A stretch of DNA of 64,000 nt from Cryptomeria japonica. Lineage: Eukaryota > Streptophyta > Pinopsida > Cupressales > Cupressaceae. Positions 11,714 through 22,596 of the stretch are shown piece by piece. The notes beneath the pieces were generated by a model. That model was given only the letters and a program-made list of their open reading frames with translations. It ran no database searches and was not told where the DNA came from. How positions within the stretch are numbered: the stretch's first letter is position 1; each line of letters begins with the position of its first letter. A program made the translations under genes and the position numbers. The stretch spans positions 333,919,427 to 333,983,426 of the forward strand of contig NC_081414.1 in NCBI RefSeq assembly GCF_030272615.1, read 5' to 3'.

Positions 11714-11745
11714 TATTTGCAACCTAAAAATATATATCAGAAAAA

Positions 11746-14155
11746 CTAGGGAGGGGGCTGAGGAAGCGTCCCTAAAGAAGAAGGCTGAGATGCCGGTGTC
11801 TGTGCCGCCAAGCGGGTGCGAAGCTCATACACCTGCTGAGTGCGTGCAGTCACATCCCGCTCCGCCACCAATACTTTCTCCAAAGCTGTCTTCACCATGT
11901 GTGCGGCTTCCAGCAACTCCTCTTTTGTATCCGCTGCCTCTATCGCGTAGACCAACCGAGTCTGCAACAGACTCCTCTCAACACTGACAACATCCAACTC
12001 CTGCTGCACGTGGCTCCTCACACTCTGCTCAGCCGCCAGACAAGTCTCTACCTCGGCCTTCTCTGCCCGGGTCTCAGCCGTCTCTGCGCGGGCCACCTCC
12101 AACTGTGCCAACAACTACGCTCTCTCAGCAAGCCACCTCCTTCTCCAACACTACTCGTGCAGCCTCCCTGACTGCAGACTCCTGCTGTGTACACCTCAAT
12201 GTATAATAGGCATCCCGGTAGACCTGCTCGATCTTGCGAACAACTGCCGTCACCCGACTCTCCACAACGGGCTGACGCAGCCTCCAAGCCTGGAGCATCT
12301 CCTCTGTCTCAGTAGTTGGCCAACCCTAAGACTCAAAGCAGGTAGCAAAGGCTACCGAGCAGCCCACCCGCATAAACTGTAAGACCTGCTCTAACTCTAC
12401 CACCACCTGCTGCAATGCTTGTGTCTAGGCAGCGGCCACCACCCGCCTACCCCTCGTCACCATATCAGCCATGTCGGCTAGATAGGTCTCAATATCCTCC
12501 CCCGTCTGCGCCGAAGGCTGTGAAGTCTCTCATGGAACGGACGCAACGGCATCCTGCTGTGAAGGTACCTCCTCTGCCACCGAAGGTGTACCATCTCCTG
12601 ATGCCTATCCAGCAGAGGCGACCTCCCCTACCTCGTTCCCAACTGTGAGTCCATGTGCCTCTCCTGATGAGTCATCCAAGTCTACTACCTCTGCTCTAGT
12701 CTCTCGACACGGTGAGAATACAACAGCTCCCTCTGGTTGTGTCAGTGTCATCTGAAACCGCTGTGTGAGCCAGCTCTGCATATCCACGAGGTCGGCGCGC
12801 ATCTCTACGACCGGGGAATGGTTCGCTGTCATCGGCTCCTCCAACAAGGAAGCGGAAACAGTCACCACTGCGTCACTACCCACGATGTCCAACCGCACCT
12901 GAGGCTCAGTATCCACCACCTCCGTCAGCCCCTACTCCTCAGCGACCACTACCCAATGCGGTGACTCCTCCGTCCCTGACTCTACCATGTCCTCGGTAAG
13001 TGCCACCATGGTTGGGCCTGGTGATGCTCCCTGGTGCTCGTGCTGGAGGGGACCAAGTGTAACAGGCGTACGGCTCTGCCCGAAGGCCGGAATACAGGGG
13101 CCACCCACTCCAGATGATGGCATAGGCATGCCCATCGGTAGCAAGGGTGGGGCAAACAGGACTCGTACCGGCTCCTCCGTCGCCCGGCTGCTATCGTCCT
13201 CCTCTTCAGTTTCTAATTCCTTTGTGCTACTGGAATCCCTCCGGCTGTCAGGCTCCCCTGAAGCCGAGGCCGTCTCTACCGCCCTTTTCCGCTTCGCGAA
13301 AGAGTGCCCAATGTCCAAGTGCCTCCAATACATTATTGGAGGCTCACCTATTGTCAACGGTCCCTGTGGTCGTATCTCCAACTCTTCCTCGGGCACTGAT
13401 TCCCGCGTGGCCTCCAGGAACAACCCTATAGCGTAGTGAGGCATATAGAATGTGCGATGCTGCAAAGTCAAAAACTCATACATGCTCTCTCTCTGCGAGT
13501 AAAGCGGCCCAATCATACACGATGCCATTCATCAACCCGTTCATCGGCATAATCTGAGGGAGGGTGATGTCCGACGCCCTACCCGACCCTGTCAATCTGC
13601 TCTTGATGACATCCATAATGCATCTCCAGTGGCCCTCCGCAACAAAAGTCTTACGGATTCCTCGACCCTTCATGGCACTAGCCACGTTGTCCAACTCTGC
13701 TATCGTCAAGTTCCTGGAGATTAATTTAATCCACCGCTCCTTCTCTTCCCGTTTCATCTTTTTAGCCTTCAGTTCTATTTTCTTGCCCTGTCTGCCTGGG
13801 ATGCCGAATACCCTCGTGAAATCCCCTGCTTTGAAAGATACGGTAACATCCCTCCCGAGGTATTCGAAAGTGCTGGTGCATGTGTGCCTGTCGAAGGTGT
13901 CTACCATGAACCGTAGGGCACCCTCATACTCGCGGATAGGAAACACGGGCATCCGAATAGCCCACTCCACTTCTGCCTTTCAGAGGTTTCGCTTCACCAG
14001 ATCATCCTCGGGAGTGTCCTGCCACCATTTCCAGCATTCCAACCCATTCAAGCCTTCAAAGGTGATGTTTTGGGGCGTCACTGTGTTTTTTGCACTTATG
14101 GCAGCCTATGGTGTCTTCTGTTTTTGCTTTTGTCAGGCGCTGGCATCCATGGTGC
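11746..14155 (-). pseudogene. gypsy post-pol ORF with unknown domain and coiled coil
   Basis: Starts at an ATG near 14155 (MDASA), then stops (TGA, TAG, TGA) and frameshifts break it. Pieces: 14155-13971 (VTPQNITFEGLNGLECWKWW), 13970-13476 (FEYLGRDVTVSFKAGDFTRVFGIPG, GIVYDWAALLAE), 13528-12932 (REHVYEFLTLQHRTFYMPHYAIGLFLEA written across the joint in part, then PPIMYWRHLDIGHSF and an acidic Ser-rich region), 12919-12605, and 12114-11746, a strong coiled coil (AETRAEKAEVETCLAAEQS, LLEAAHMVKTALEKVL) that ends in Pro-rich residues. The helical pattern around GIVYDWAALL resembles GTIHWARMIS in copy D's ORF. Function unknown; it sits where Athila-type elements have an env-like ORF, but no signal peptide or transmembrane pattern is evident. 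Confidence 0.65.
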
Positions 14156-14159
14156 CACT

Positions 14160-14715
14160 TGCAACACATACTCTTGACGCTAAAATCCTGATATTGTTAT
14201 CCCTCTGGCTGCTATTGGAGGAAGCGTGCAGCTGTTTTTTCCAACTTCTTTTCCCTGTTGAATCCATTAATCTCTGTATAACTGATTTCTCGTTAAAATC
14301 GTACGGTCTTAGGCACCTTCATAACGACCACCTTTTTCTTGTGTGGCTGGTCTACCTGTGGCGGTCCCTTTTTTTTTTCCTTTGCGTGGCTGCGTGGGAT
14401 TGTGCGGGCATCTTTCGTTTTCCCGTGTGTGGGCTGTGCAGCGTGTGCGGGCTCGTCCTCCTTTTTGTTTTGCTGGCGTTTTAATGTTGCGTGGTGTTGT
14501 GCAAGGGTTTTATGCTAGGTGTGCGGTGTGTGGGTGACCACTGCACGGTGGCCCCACCGCACGGTGGTTCCACCTTCGGTGGCTCCACCTTCGATGGCTC
14601 GTGGTCCCACCGTTGGTGGTTCCACTGCACAATGGACCCACTTTCTTCTTTTTTTTTTTTTAGAATTTTTTCCCCGTACGGTATGGTCGACCGTACCATC
14701 TTTCTTTTTTTTTTC
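14160..14715 (-). other. spacer between pol and extra ORF, with inverted repeats and A-runs
   Basis: No gene. 14540-14635 is a cluster of GGTGG/CCACC inverted repeats (CACGGTGG, CCACCTTCGGTGG). On the minus strand 14640-14720 holds long A-rich purine runs such as AAAAAAAAAAAGAAGAAAG that could be an internal polypurine tract. Confidence 0.6.
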
Positions 14716-15471
14716 CTATCTTACACTAGGCTGACAAACATCCAGACTAGGGGGGCCAGGTTCCCTCCGTTCGTGATAAATCTTTAATTTCGATCCATTG
14801 ACGGCGTCTAGCACCTCCTTCCCATCCAACGTCCACAACTTAATCGCCCCATTCGTATTGACCTCGTGTATCCAGAAGGGCCCTAGCCATCGCACTTTGA
14901 ATTTCCCAAGTTTAATTTCGTTCTTCCCATTGAATTTCAACACTCGCTGTCCGGGAGTAAACTTCATTCGCCGCAAGTGCTTGTCGTGCCACACCTTTCG
15001 TCTTTGCTGGGCTACCTCTGTGGCCCATTGTGTTAGCATTCTTTTTTCGTCCAACTTACCTAAGGCATACAGTCTCTCCCTCAAACTCTCCATATCCCCG
15101 AGTTTGTTCTCTACTGCAATGCGAAGGCTTGGCACCATGAATTCCGCTAGCACCATCGCCTCCTGCCTGTACATGAGTTGGAACGAGGTCTGACCCGTGG
15201 TCACTTTGTAAGTCGTTTTGTAGGCCCATAGTACAGAGGGTAACCTCTCCTCCCAATCTTCCTTTTCTACCCCGCAGGACTTGTAAATTACCGATACCAA
15301 TATTTTGTTTGTGGCCTCCGCCTGGCCATTGGCACGCGGGTAGTACGGGCTCGATAATGAGTGAAAAATCTTGAACTCTGATGTCAATAGCTGTATGACA
15401 TGGTTCACGAAGTGGCCCCCTCGATCACTGGTCAATTGAATAGGTATACCATATCGCGTAATGATTTGTTC
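14716..15471 (-). pseudogene. gypsy integrase catalytic C-terminal half and chromatin-side tail
   Basis: Continues the pol frame after the TAG at 15472. It reads LTSDRGGHF (second catalytic Asp) and PRANGQAEATNKIL (catalytic Glu), then VLWAYKTTYKVTTGQTSFQLMY and a C-terminal barrel-like stretch GPFWIHEVNTNGAIKLWTLDG. NGQAEATNK is typical of the Tat branch. The frame ends at TAG 14716. Confidence 0.88.
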
Positions 15472-18051
15472 CTAAATAAATTTCGCTGTGCTTACTGCCG
15501 AATTATCCGGGAGAGCCCTTGCCTCCACCCACTTGGTCAAGTATTCTATCGCAACTACAATGTACCGGCACCGTTGTGTGCGGCTGGCCTTAAGAGGACC
15601 CACAAAGTCGAGTCCCCATTGTTCAAAGAGTTCCTGTGCATGCGACGGGTTGAGGGGCATGAAGTCCCGCTTCAGAGGTTTGTCCACCCGTTGGCAAGTG
15701 TCGCACCCCAGGACCCACTCCCTGGCGTCGTGATGTACCATTGGCCACCACAATCCTGCTAGAAGCACCTTGCGGGCTGTAGTGTCTGGGCCCATATGTC
15801 CACCTGCGGGTCCTTCGTGTGCCTCCCTTAATACGCTCGAGACTTCTTCCTCCATGACACAACGCCTTAATACCTGGTCTGGCCCCATTTTGTATAGTAA
15901 CCTGTTGATGAGCGAAAAAGTCCTGCTCCTTAATACAAGCTTTCTCCGTTCCCCTAGAGGCATACCCTCCGAAAATCGGGACATCGATAGGTACTCTCCA
16001 GTCTTCCTGTACGACAAAGGGAGTACGGCTATTTGGAACAAGTGAGCATCCGGAAAATCATCATTTACTCCCTCTGGAGGTTCCCCCGACTTAATCCGAG
16101 ACAGCTGGTCGGCTATGACATGGCTTCGCCCTAGTCTTACCACAATTAAAAATGTGAACTCTTGCAGTAGCAATAGCCAACGGCTTATCCTCCCCTGGAT
16201 AATAGGCTTGTTTACCAAGTACATGAGTGCCTGGTGGTCTACGTAAAATGTGAATGGTGTGGCCAGGAGGTAATGACGGAATTTTTGTACAGCATAGACC
16301 ATACCAAGGGCTTCACATTCTGTGGTACTGTAGTTCTTTTCCGCCTTCGAGAGCAACCTGCTGGCAAAGTAAACAAGGTGGTCCAACCCATGTCCTACTT
16401 GGGCTAATGTAGCCCCGATGGCATAGTTTGAGGCATCCACGTGAACGTGGAATTCCTTATCCCAATTTGGGTATGCCAGTATGGGTGCTCCCATCAACCC
16501 TGTCTTCAGCTCTTCAAAGGCCTTGCTCTGTGGCTCTACCCAAATGTATGGTTCCCCTTTCCTTGTCAACTTATCCAACGGGTGGGACACCTCAACGAAG
16601 TTCTTGATGAACCTCCTGTAGTACCCCACATGACCAAGGAAGGACTTTATCCCCGTGACGTCCGTAGGAGGTTCCATTTCGACTATTACTCGAATCTTGT
16701 CCGAGTCCGTTTTCAATCCTTCTTTACACACAATGTGTCCCAGCAATCTTCCCTGTGGTACCATGAATCTACATTTCTTCGGGTTGAGGGCCAACTGTGC
16801 CCTCCGACATCTCTCTAGGCACTCCCCGAGAGTTTTTAAGTGGATGTCCTGTCCGCTGTAAATAGACCAATCATCTAGGAAGGCTTTGAAGTTCCCCACC
16901 AACATCTTGTCGAAGATGATGCGCTGAAAGGTGGCAGGTGCATTGCATAGACCAAAGGGCATTCGGTTGTATGCGTACACACCGTCCTCCACCACGAAGG
17001 TTGTTTTCAACTTATCTTCCTCCGCGATGGATATCTAGTTGTACCCAGAGAACCCAACCATGAAGGAATAGATTTCATGTCCAACTACTTCCTCCAAGAT
17101 GCTGTCGGTGAAGGGTATGGGAAACGGGTCCTTAATAGTGACAGCGTTCAGGCACCGGAAGTCTACACAGATCCGGATCTGATTGGCCTCTTTCTTGAGG
17201 GAAATCACAATGGGAGACACCCATTCGCTTGTCTGCACTTTGAAGATTATGCCCGCTTCCAACATCCGCTCAATTTCGTCGTTCACCCGTGCAGCATAAT
17301 TTTTGTTCATTCGGTAAGGCCGCTTCCTCACCGGCTGGGCTCCCGGTACCAATGTTATTCGATGTTCACATAACTCTGGGGGCACGCCCTTCAAGTCCTT
17401 GTATGTCCATGCAAAGACATCCTTGTATTCAAGGAAAATTTTGAAGGCTGTGGCCTTCAGCACTGGATTCCAGTCATCTCCGACAAGGATGATCTTGGGG
17501 TCACTCGTCTCCCCAAGATTTGTTTCCTTTAAATTGGCTTCCTGATATTTAATAGGCTCCCCCTTCGGGAATTGGTGTGCCGGCGTCTCATTCGCTGATG
17601 CCTCCCCTTCCTTGTACTCGCCATATTCTGGGGGAAATATATCCGATTCTTCTTCGATGCTCAATACGTTGCACGAGGGTGTAAATAGTTCATAATCTCC
17701 CATTTCCCAATGGAAGAGGCCATTCAAAGAGTCCCCGTCGTCCCCTGAGCATGCCTCCAGTTCTAACACCCCTTCGTCACTAGGCTCCATGCGGCGTCCA
17801 TCTCCACCCTCCGCTAACTGGTCTCCCTCAGATTCCGAGTCGGAGGAGGCTAACTCCTCACTCACCATCTGCGTACGAAGATCGATCACGTACTTCCTCC
17901 CGACGTTTTCCAAGGAAAGGGTATTCCGCTTCCAGTTATGGTTCGCTTTTGCTACAATGAGCCACCCCCACTCGAGAATGGCGTCATATCCATTCTGCTT
18001 CAGGGGGATTACTACAAAATCCAGCACGAATGGCTGCGTGCCAACCATCAC
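15472..18051 (-). pseudogene. gypsy reverse transcriptase, RNase H and integrase N-terminus
   Basis: One frame with one internal TAG (17035-17037) in GFSGYN*IS, where gypsy RTs have Gln. RT: IRICVDFRCLNAVTIKD, MPFGLCNAPATFQR and catalytic AFLDDWSIYSG. RNase H: FHVHVDASNYAIGATLAQ, TECEALGMVYAVQKFRHYL. Integrase zinc domain: H...H in HEGPAGGHMGPDTT and C..C in CDTCQR; core begins WGLDFVGPLKAS. The catalytic motifs look intact apart from stops. The frame ends at TAG 15472. Confidence 0.92.
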
Positions 18052-18054
18052 CTG

Positions 18055-18600
18055 CTAGCCCATGAGGGTACCAAGGGGTTTAATCCCGTGTTGGTCTGCC
18101 CCTAGTAGGTTGAACGTAGGGGGCCACAACGTTGGCTTTCCCAATTTTTTCCATGTCGCTTCTGGGAGTACATTTACTCCTGACCCTCCGTCCACAATAG
18201 TGTCTATCAAGGTAGTCCCCAGTATACCCATTTCTACCACCGCCGGGTGGCGTCCGCTGTTGACTACCAACAACATGGGGTCGACCGCGGGGCTCACGAC
18301 CTCCCTAAACATGGGGTCGGTTGTGGGGCTCACGACCTCCCTCGTTTTTACTTGTGGGGGTACAGAGTTTAAGATAGCCGTTTTTAGCTGCGGCATGGTC
18401 TCCAAGAGGTCTTGAATTCTCACGGGTACCTCTACCTGCAATATTTGTCGTAAGATTTCCTCTTCTCCCCTCGTCCGTGGTGGACTTGCTGTCTGGTGGC
18501 TGTTTTGTCCTTGTGCGGCCATTTCCTTTGTGATCTCGTCTCTGGCCTCCCGCACTCTCTTGGTCTCCGTGTGGGGATTTGGGTAGGCAATCTTTTTAGC
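18055..18600 (-). pseudogene. gypsy aspartic protease region
   Basis: Between TAG 18601 and TAG 18055 in the common gag-pol frame. The active site reads IVDGGSGVNVLP, a DGGS variant seen in plant gypsy elements of this branch, followed by WKKLGKPTLWP. A tandem of two near-identical short units (VVSPTTDPMFRE / VVSPAVDPMLLV) precedes it. Confidence 0.82.
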
Positions 18601-20793
18601 CTACGCCCTTGTGATTGCCAACACTTCTGCCTTCGTAGGTTCTATGTTTAGAAGGTTTACACCAGGCTTCGGGCAATTTGCGTCCTCATGGTCGCCTGGC
18701 CCGCACCATTGGCAGAGGTGATGAGGGTTGGCTTCCTTCGTGCAATCGCGGGCGAAGTGTCCGCACTGATTGCAGGCCCTACACTGAATCATTGGCCGGC
18801 CCTTGGCGTCATACTGGATCTGGTTTCTATTATTGTTATTGTTATTGTTATTATTTCTTCCACCGCCGCGTCTATTATCCCGGTATCCTCCAGATGATGT
18901 CGTTGTGTTAGTTTGTTGGCCCGTACCCACTGGTGCGGATGTTGTAGCCTGCTCCGTGAACAGCACCTGGTTCATTTGCGTGCTTCGGGTTTTCATGTTG
19001 TATGGGCACTCCTTGGTGGAGTGTCCCATCACTTGGCAAATCTCGCAGAATGCCTTCTTCGGGCAAGTACCCTTTCTGTGCCCCTCCTCTTTGCACTCAG
19101 TGCACTATATGTCCCCTTCGCTCCGACTTGTGCTTCTCATTGTTTTGAATTCCCTTCTCATTCGCTCCATGTCTTTCTGGAGCGCTTGCACCCGTTTGGC
19201 AGCCTCGCTATCGCTGTTGCTTTCCTGTGACGAGTCATCCTCCTCGGACGAGCTATCCTTCTTCTTTTTCTTCGATGTCTTGGTCTCGCTCTCGAGATCC
19301 ATCGCTCTATTATATGCGTCTTCGTACGATGTAGGTGGAACGATTTTCATCTTCTTTCGGAGGGAATGCTTTAGTCCCTCCACGAACCATCGCTTTTTCA
19401 ACCCATCTGCTGGTTGACTCTCCATTTTTCCCAATAGTTCCTTCAGCCGCCGACTATAAGCTTGCACTGTCTCATTCTTATTCTGCTTCGTTCCATAGAT
19501 CTCGGCGACTATTTCGTTGTCATCTCTCAAGAGACGGAACTCTATCCCAAACTCCTCCTTCAGGTCGAGCCATGTGCCGACTTTAGCTTTGTCCATATCT
19601 GAGTACCAGTCTATGGCCACTCCCCTCAAGGTTGCTGGGAATTGTGTTACCCATTCATCTTGATCGGTAACACCGTTTGCTGACCATATGGTTTCGCACG
19701 TTCGACAATGGCGAATGGGATCCTCCTTCCCGTCACCATTAAACTTCGGTAGTTTTTGTTTACCTGCCATTGATGGGGGTCGTCTCCCCTGCGGTGGCTG
19801 TTGCTGTGTCTGAGCCCCTGCGCCGCTTCCTCCAGCGCCCGTGGTGTGTCCTGCGTGGGTGACTGGTGGTATCGTGTTCTGCCTGCCGTGCGTCGCACCT
19901 ACAGCCGTACGGTTGCCCTCCCCTTCGCTCTCACCCGCGCCCACTCCTGGTTCCCGTTGGTGCTCTTCACTCTGTGGTGTAAGGGATAAGTTTCTAAACT
20001 GATCCCGAGTCTCCTCGACTAGATTTCACCGTAACCTTGTTTCTTCCAGAAACTCTTCATGGCTCCGCGTCCTACGATGCTCTAGCAACGCGTAGAAATT
20101 TCCATCGGCTTCTGCACCCTCCGTGACACCTCCTTGGTTCCCCTCAGGCCACCCTTCGACAGGTCGTCCTTCGGCAAGTTGCCTCAGCCTCCGTCTACGT
20201 TCTACTTGCTGTTCCAGAATCAAGGCCCTCTACGCGGTCTCCCACTCGTCCGTTTTTGCTTTTTTATTTCTATCTTTATTCAATAGGTTGGGCATTAATT
20301 GTCGCATATTTCTATAACTCACAATACATAAATCAAAACACGTCTTTATTAATTCATTTCCTCCAATACAACTCGTGTCAATGACACTTTTATTTGAATA
20401 TAAAAAGTTCAAGGTTCAATTCCCTCCTGGCCTGGCGCCATCTCGTTCCGTTTCCCGTTGGCTGTTCTATTCGTAGCGTTGCAGGATTTGTTGTCGTCGC
20501 TCTTCCTGGGCAATCTCCTCCAGGCGGGCCTGTTGTGCCAGCGATGCCTGTGCAAGCAACCGGGGGATGTGGTTCATCAACCGGTTTACTGCCGGGCTAA
20601 CCTCCAACGCTGTCCACACGGCACTTGGTGGGATTTCCGCCTCCACCGCCTCTTGTTGGACGTAGGTCTGGATGGCTACCTGGAGCAAAATTGAAAATTC
20701 TCGCGTTGCCGTGTCTTCTCCTGTGTAAAGTTTTGTTTGCGCGTCGTCGGCCTCTGGGTTTATTTCACCAACAGGTAGGCCCACTGTGTCCAT
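18601..20793 (-). pseudogene. gypsy gag with two zinc-knuckle regions
   Basis: The start is the ATG at 20793 (MDTVGLPVGEINPEAD), 36 bp inside the primer-binding site. The gag core reads KLPKFNGDGKEDPIRHC and WVTQFPATLRGVAIDWYSDM. It is followed by an acidic/Lys-rich linker, knuckles CTECKEEGHRKGTC and CEICQVMGHSTKEC, an Asn run encoded by AAT/AAC repeats (about 18830-18850), and CRACNQCGHFARDC. One frame throughout; stops at 20467, 20416 (TGA), 20230, 20026 (TGA) and 19105. No frameshift was found. Confidence 0.85.
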
Positions 20794-20828
20794 GCGCCAT
20801 CCGCGTCTTCTGTTCCCGAGTACGTCTA

Positions 20829-20841
20829 GGCAACGGCGCCA
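20829..20841 (-). other. gypsy primer-binding site, Tat/Athila type
   Basis: Minus strand TGGCGCCGTTGCC, two bases inside the LTR end. This is the primer-binding site I associate with Tat/Athila-branch plant elements. Confidence 0.88.
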
Positions 20842-20843
20842 AA

Positions 20844-21106
20844 TGTTTGCCCTCTCGGGTGAATAACTTAAAATATAAAGCACATAATGCAGAGTGATAA
20901 TGCCATAGATCTCAGACAAGTATAAGAGATATTATTCCATTCATAGTTGTCCATGTTTCAAGTTACATTCCGAAGTATATAAGGATACCGAGGGGGTGCG
21001 AGCGCCAACCGTCGCACCGCAACTACCACGCCTCGGTTGCCAACTAACCAAAACAATTACACATAATTAACTAATTTTATTCCCGTGTACAATAATACCG
21101 CCAACA
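20844..21106 (-). repeat. 5' LTR of the gypsy element (263 bp)
   Basis: The minus strand starts TGTTGGCGGTATTATTG (21106) and ends GAGAGGGCAAACA (20844). It contains a TATA box (CCTTATATACTTC, near 20973). No second full copy is present in the window. Confidence 0.83.
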
Positions 21107-21560
21107 ACCTCCCTAGTGGAAATTCGACCTTAGTCTGGATGAAAATCTGGACTCAAAACTCTTCATAATGTTCCCAGTGGAAAATCGATCCCTGTCTGGA
21201 CAAAAATCCTTACAAAAATGCTCAGGGGAAAATCGACCTCAATCTGGATAAAAATCCGAACAAAAATCCTTACTTAGTTGTCACAAAAATCCTGGTGGAA
21301 AATTGACCCAGACATGGAATTATCCTTGCACTCCAGTCCGCACTCCTAGGGAAAATTCGATGGCAGTCTGGATAAATCCTAACACAGCCAAATTTTAACA
21401 CTTCCAGGGGAAATTCGACCCAGGTGTGGATAAATAGTGGGGGAAATTAGTAGCCAGTATCGATTCCAGGGGAAACCCATGTGTAGTATGGATTTTGAGT
21501 GGGGGAATGGGTTGGGTAGTCTGGAATGTGAGGGGAAAATCACCTCTAGCATGGATTTTG
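21107..21560 (-). repeat. minisatellite of copy A, part 2
   Basis: About eight degenerate units of roughly 45-70 bp with GGGGAAATTCGACC-like cores followed by TCTGGATAAAAATCC. It continues the array at 11480-11713 across the gypsy insertion. 21561-22007 between this array and the terminal hairpin holds no recognised gene. Confidence 0.8.
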
Positions 21561-22007
21561 ACCCTTTAACCCTTGGAATATGAATTTCCCTTAGGATTTT
21601 ATCATTTTAACCACTCAAAATCACTCAGCGACTTTAAATTTGACTGGACTTAGACTAATTTTCCAAAAATATGAGTGAAACGCTAGGAAAATATTGGAAT
21701 AAAGTGCGAAACCAACTTAAATATTACCTTAGGAGCAAGAAAACAACTCCAAAAGGTCTGTGAATATCTTGGCACTTTAGAATCACTGATGCGCGTGTTT
21801 AAAAACACGTTAACATTCAATAGGTCTAACACTTAGCAAAACTTAGGATCATTAAAATATCATCTTTTGCAACTTGATCCTAACACTTCAAAAACCCTAG
21901 ACGGCACTAGGCATGATCAAAACTCCGAGACTCGGGCACGGGAAACGCAAAATTGCCCACTAAGAAGCCAAAACCCTAACCTAACAATGCAGAAAGCTGG
22001 CAAAGAG

Positions 22008-22052
22008 GGGGTCCCCATTAGCAATGGGGCGATGTGTGAAAAGGTCACAACA
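22008..22052 (-). other. 5' terminal double hairpin of copy A
   Basis: The minus strand reads TGTTGTGACCTTTTCACACA, whose TGTGA/TCACA arms flank 5 bases, then CGCCCCATTGCTAATGGGG, whose CCCCATT/AATGGGG arms flank 3 bases. The same double stem begins copies B, D, E, F and G. Confidence 0.85.
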
Positions 22053-22057
22053 GGAAC

Positions 22058-22531
22058 TTGGTAAAAAACAAAAAAATATCAGGGGTAGTTGTTACATATT
22101 AATAAAGCAATCTTTCTAGAACTCAAAAAATATTTCACATTCCAGCTTATCCAAATTTTTATTAGATTCACCTGTGTGCCCTTGGCTTGCTTGTGACCTA
22201 TCATCAAATTGTCGTTAAGGTTGGGATGGTTAAATCTGTATTGATGAATCTTGTATGGTGTATCATAGGGGAAAGACTTCACCTCCAGAAATGTTGAACT
22301 GCATATTCTGGGATTGGCTCAAGTTTTTATATGCCTCCTGAAAAGGAGTTGTTCTTTGGGTCACTAAATGGTTAAAAACCATGGGAAGCATATTCGATGT
22401 AACATTTCCCTTGTGATATAAAGTTATTATTCCAGAAACTCTCATTGAAGCTCTGTACAAGTTCCCTTGTGATACACATTATCGTCCTTACGTACTTAAA
22501 TGATCATTAGTTTCAATTTATCAAGACTAAC
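22058..22531 (-). other. RUS intron sequence before element A
   Basis: Two short open frames here show no similarity to the RUS C-terminus and lack matching splice borders. I see only intron sequence. Confidence 0.6.
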
Positions 22532-22596
22532 CTTAAACATAGCTTTGGCTGAAAGAAATTCCCTAGAGTTTTGGAAAGCATCAGCAACACGTGCCC
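22532..22596 (-). CDS. RUS: RUS exon 8 (65 bp, phase 1-0)
   Basis: Acceptor CTTTCAG, donor AAG|GTTAGT. Completes a Gly codon, then encodes ARVADAFQNSREFLSAKAMFK, which matches the family's G.R..DAFQ region. Later exons were not found between here and base 1. Confidence 0.82.

Larger units (their letters stand above)
11714..21106 (-). mobile_element. Ty3/gypsy retrotransposon, Tat-like, with extra 3' ORF
   Basis: Order on the minus strand: LTR (21106-20844), primer-binding site TGGCGCCGTTGCC, gag, zinc knuckles, protease, RT, RNase H, integrase, then an additional ORF. RT before integrase defines Ty3/gypsy; the primer site and the extra ORF point to the Tat/Athila branch. ACCTC is present at 21107-21111 and 11709-11713 as a target duplication. 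The left boundary opens TATTTGC, similar to the LTR start TGTTTGC, but no full 3' LTR follows, so the 3' LTR seems almost wholly lost. The host is element A. Confidence 0.85.
5489..22052 (-). mobile_element. long TG...CA element, copy A (gypsy insertion inside)
   Basis: On the minus strand it starts TGTTGTGACCTTTTCACACA (22052) and ends ...AACACATCAACA (5489). The 5 bp GGAAC occur on both sides (5484-5488 and 22053-22057), which proves one insertion event. Removing the nested gypsy element leaves about 7.2 kb, close to copy D. Order in element sense: terminal hairpins, minisatellite (GGGGAAATTCGACC units), leader, unknown ORF in fragments, 3' promoter cassette, terminus. No gag-pol or primer-binding site of its own is present. 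It sits in a RUS intron in gene sense. Confidence 0.88.

Noticed and set aside
14343-14787. Plus-strand open frames near 14.3-14.8 kb
   Set aside because: They are the complement of the gypsy spacer and integrase end; low complexity T-runs and GGTGG repeats explain the lack of stops.
22079-22460. Two open frames just left of RUS exon 8 as further RUS exons
   Set aside because: No similarity to the RUS C-terminus and no fitting splice borders; phase does not follow from exon 8.
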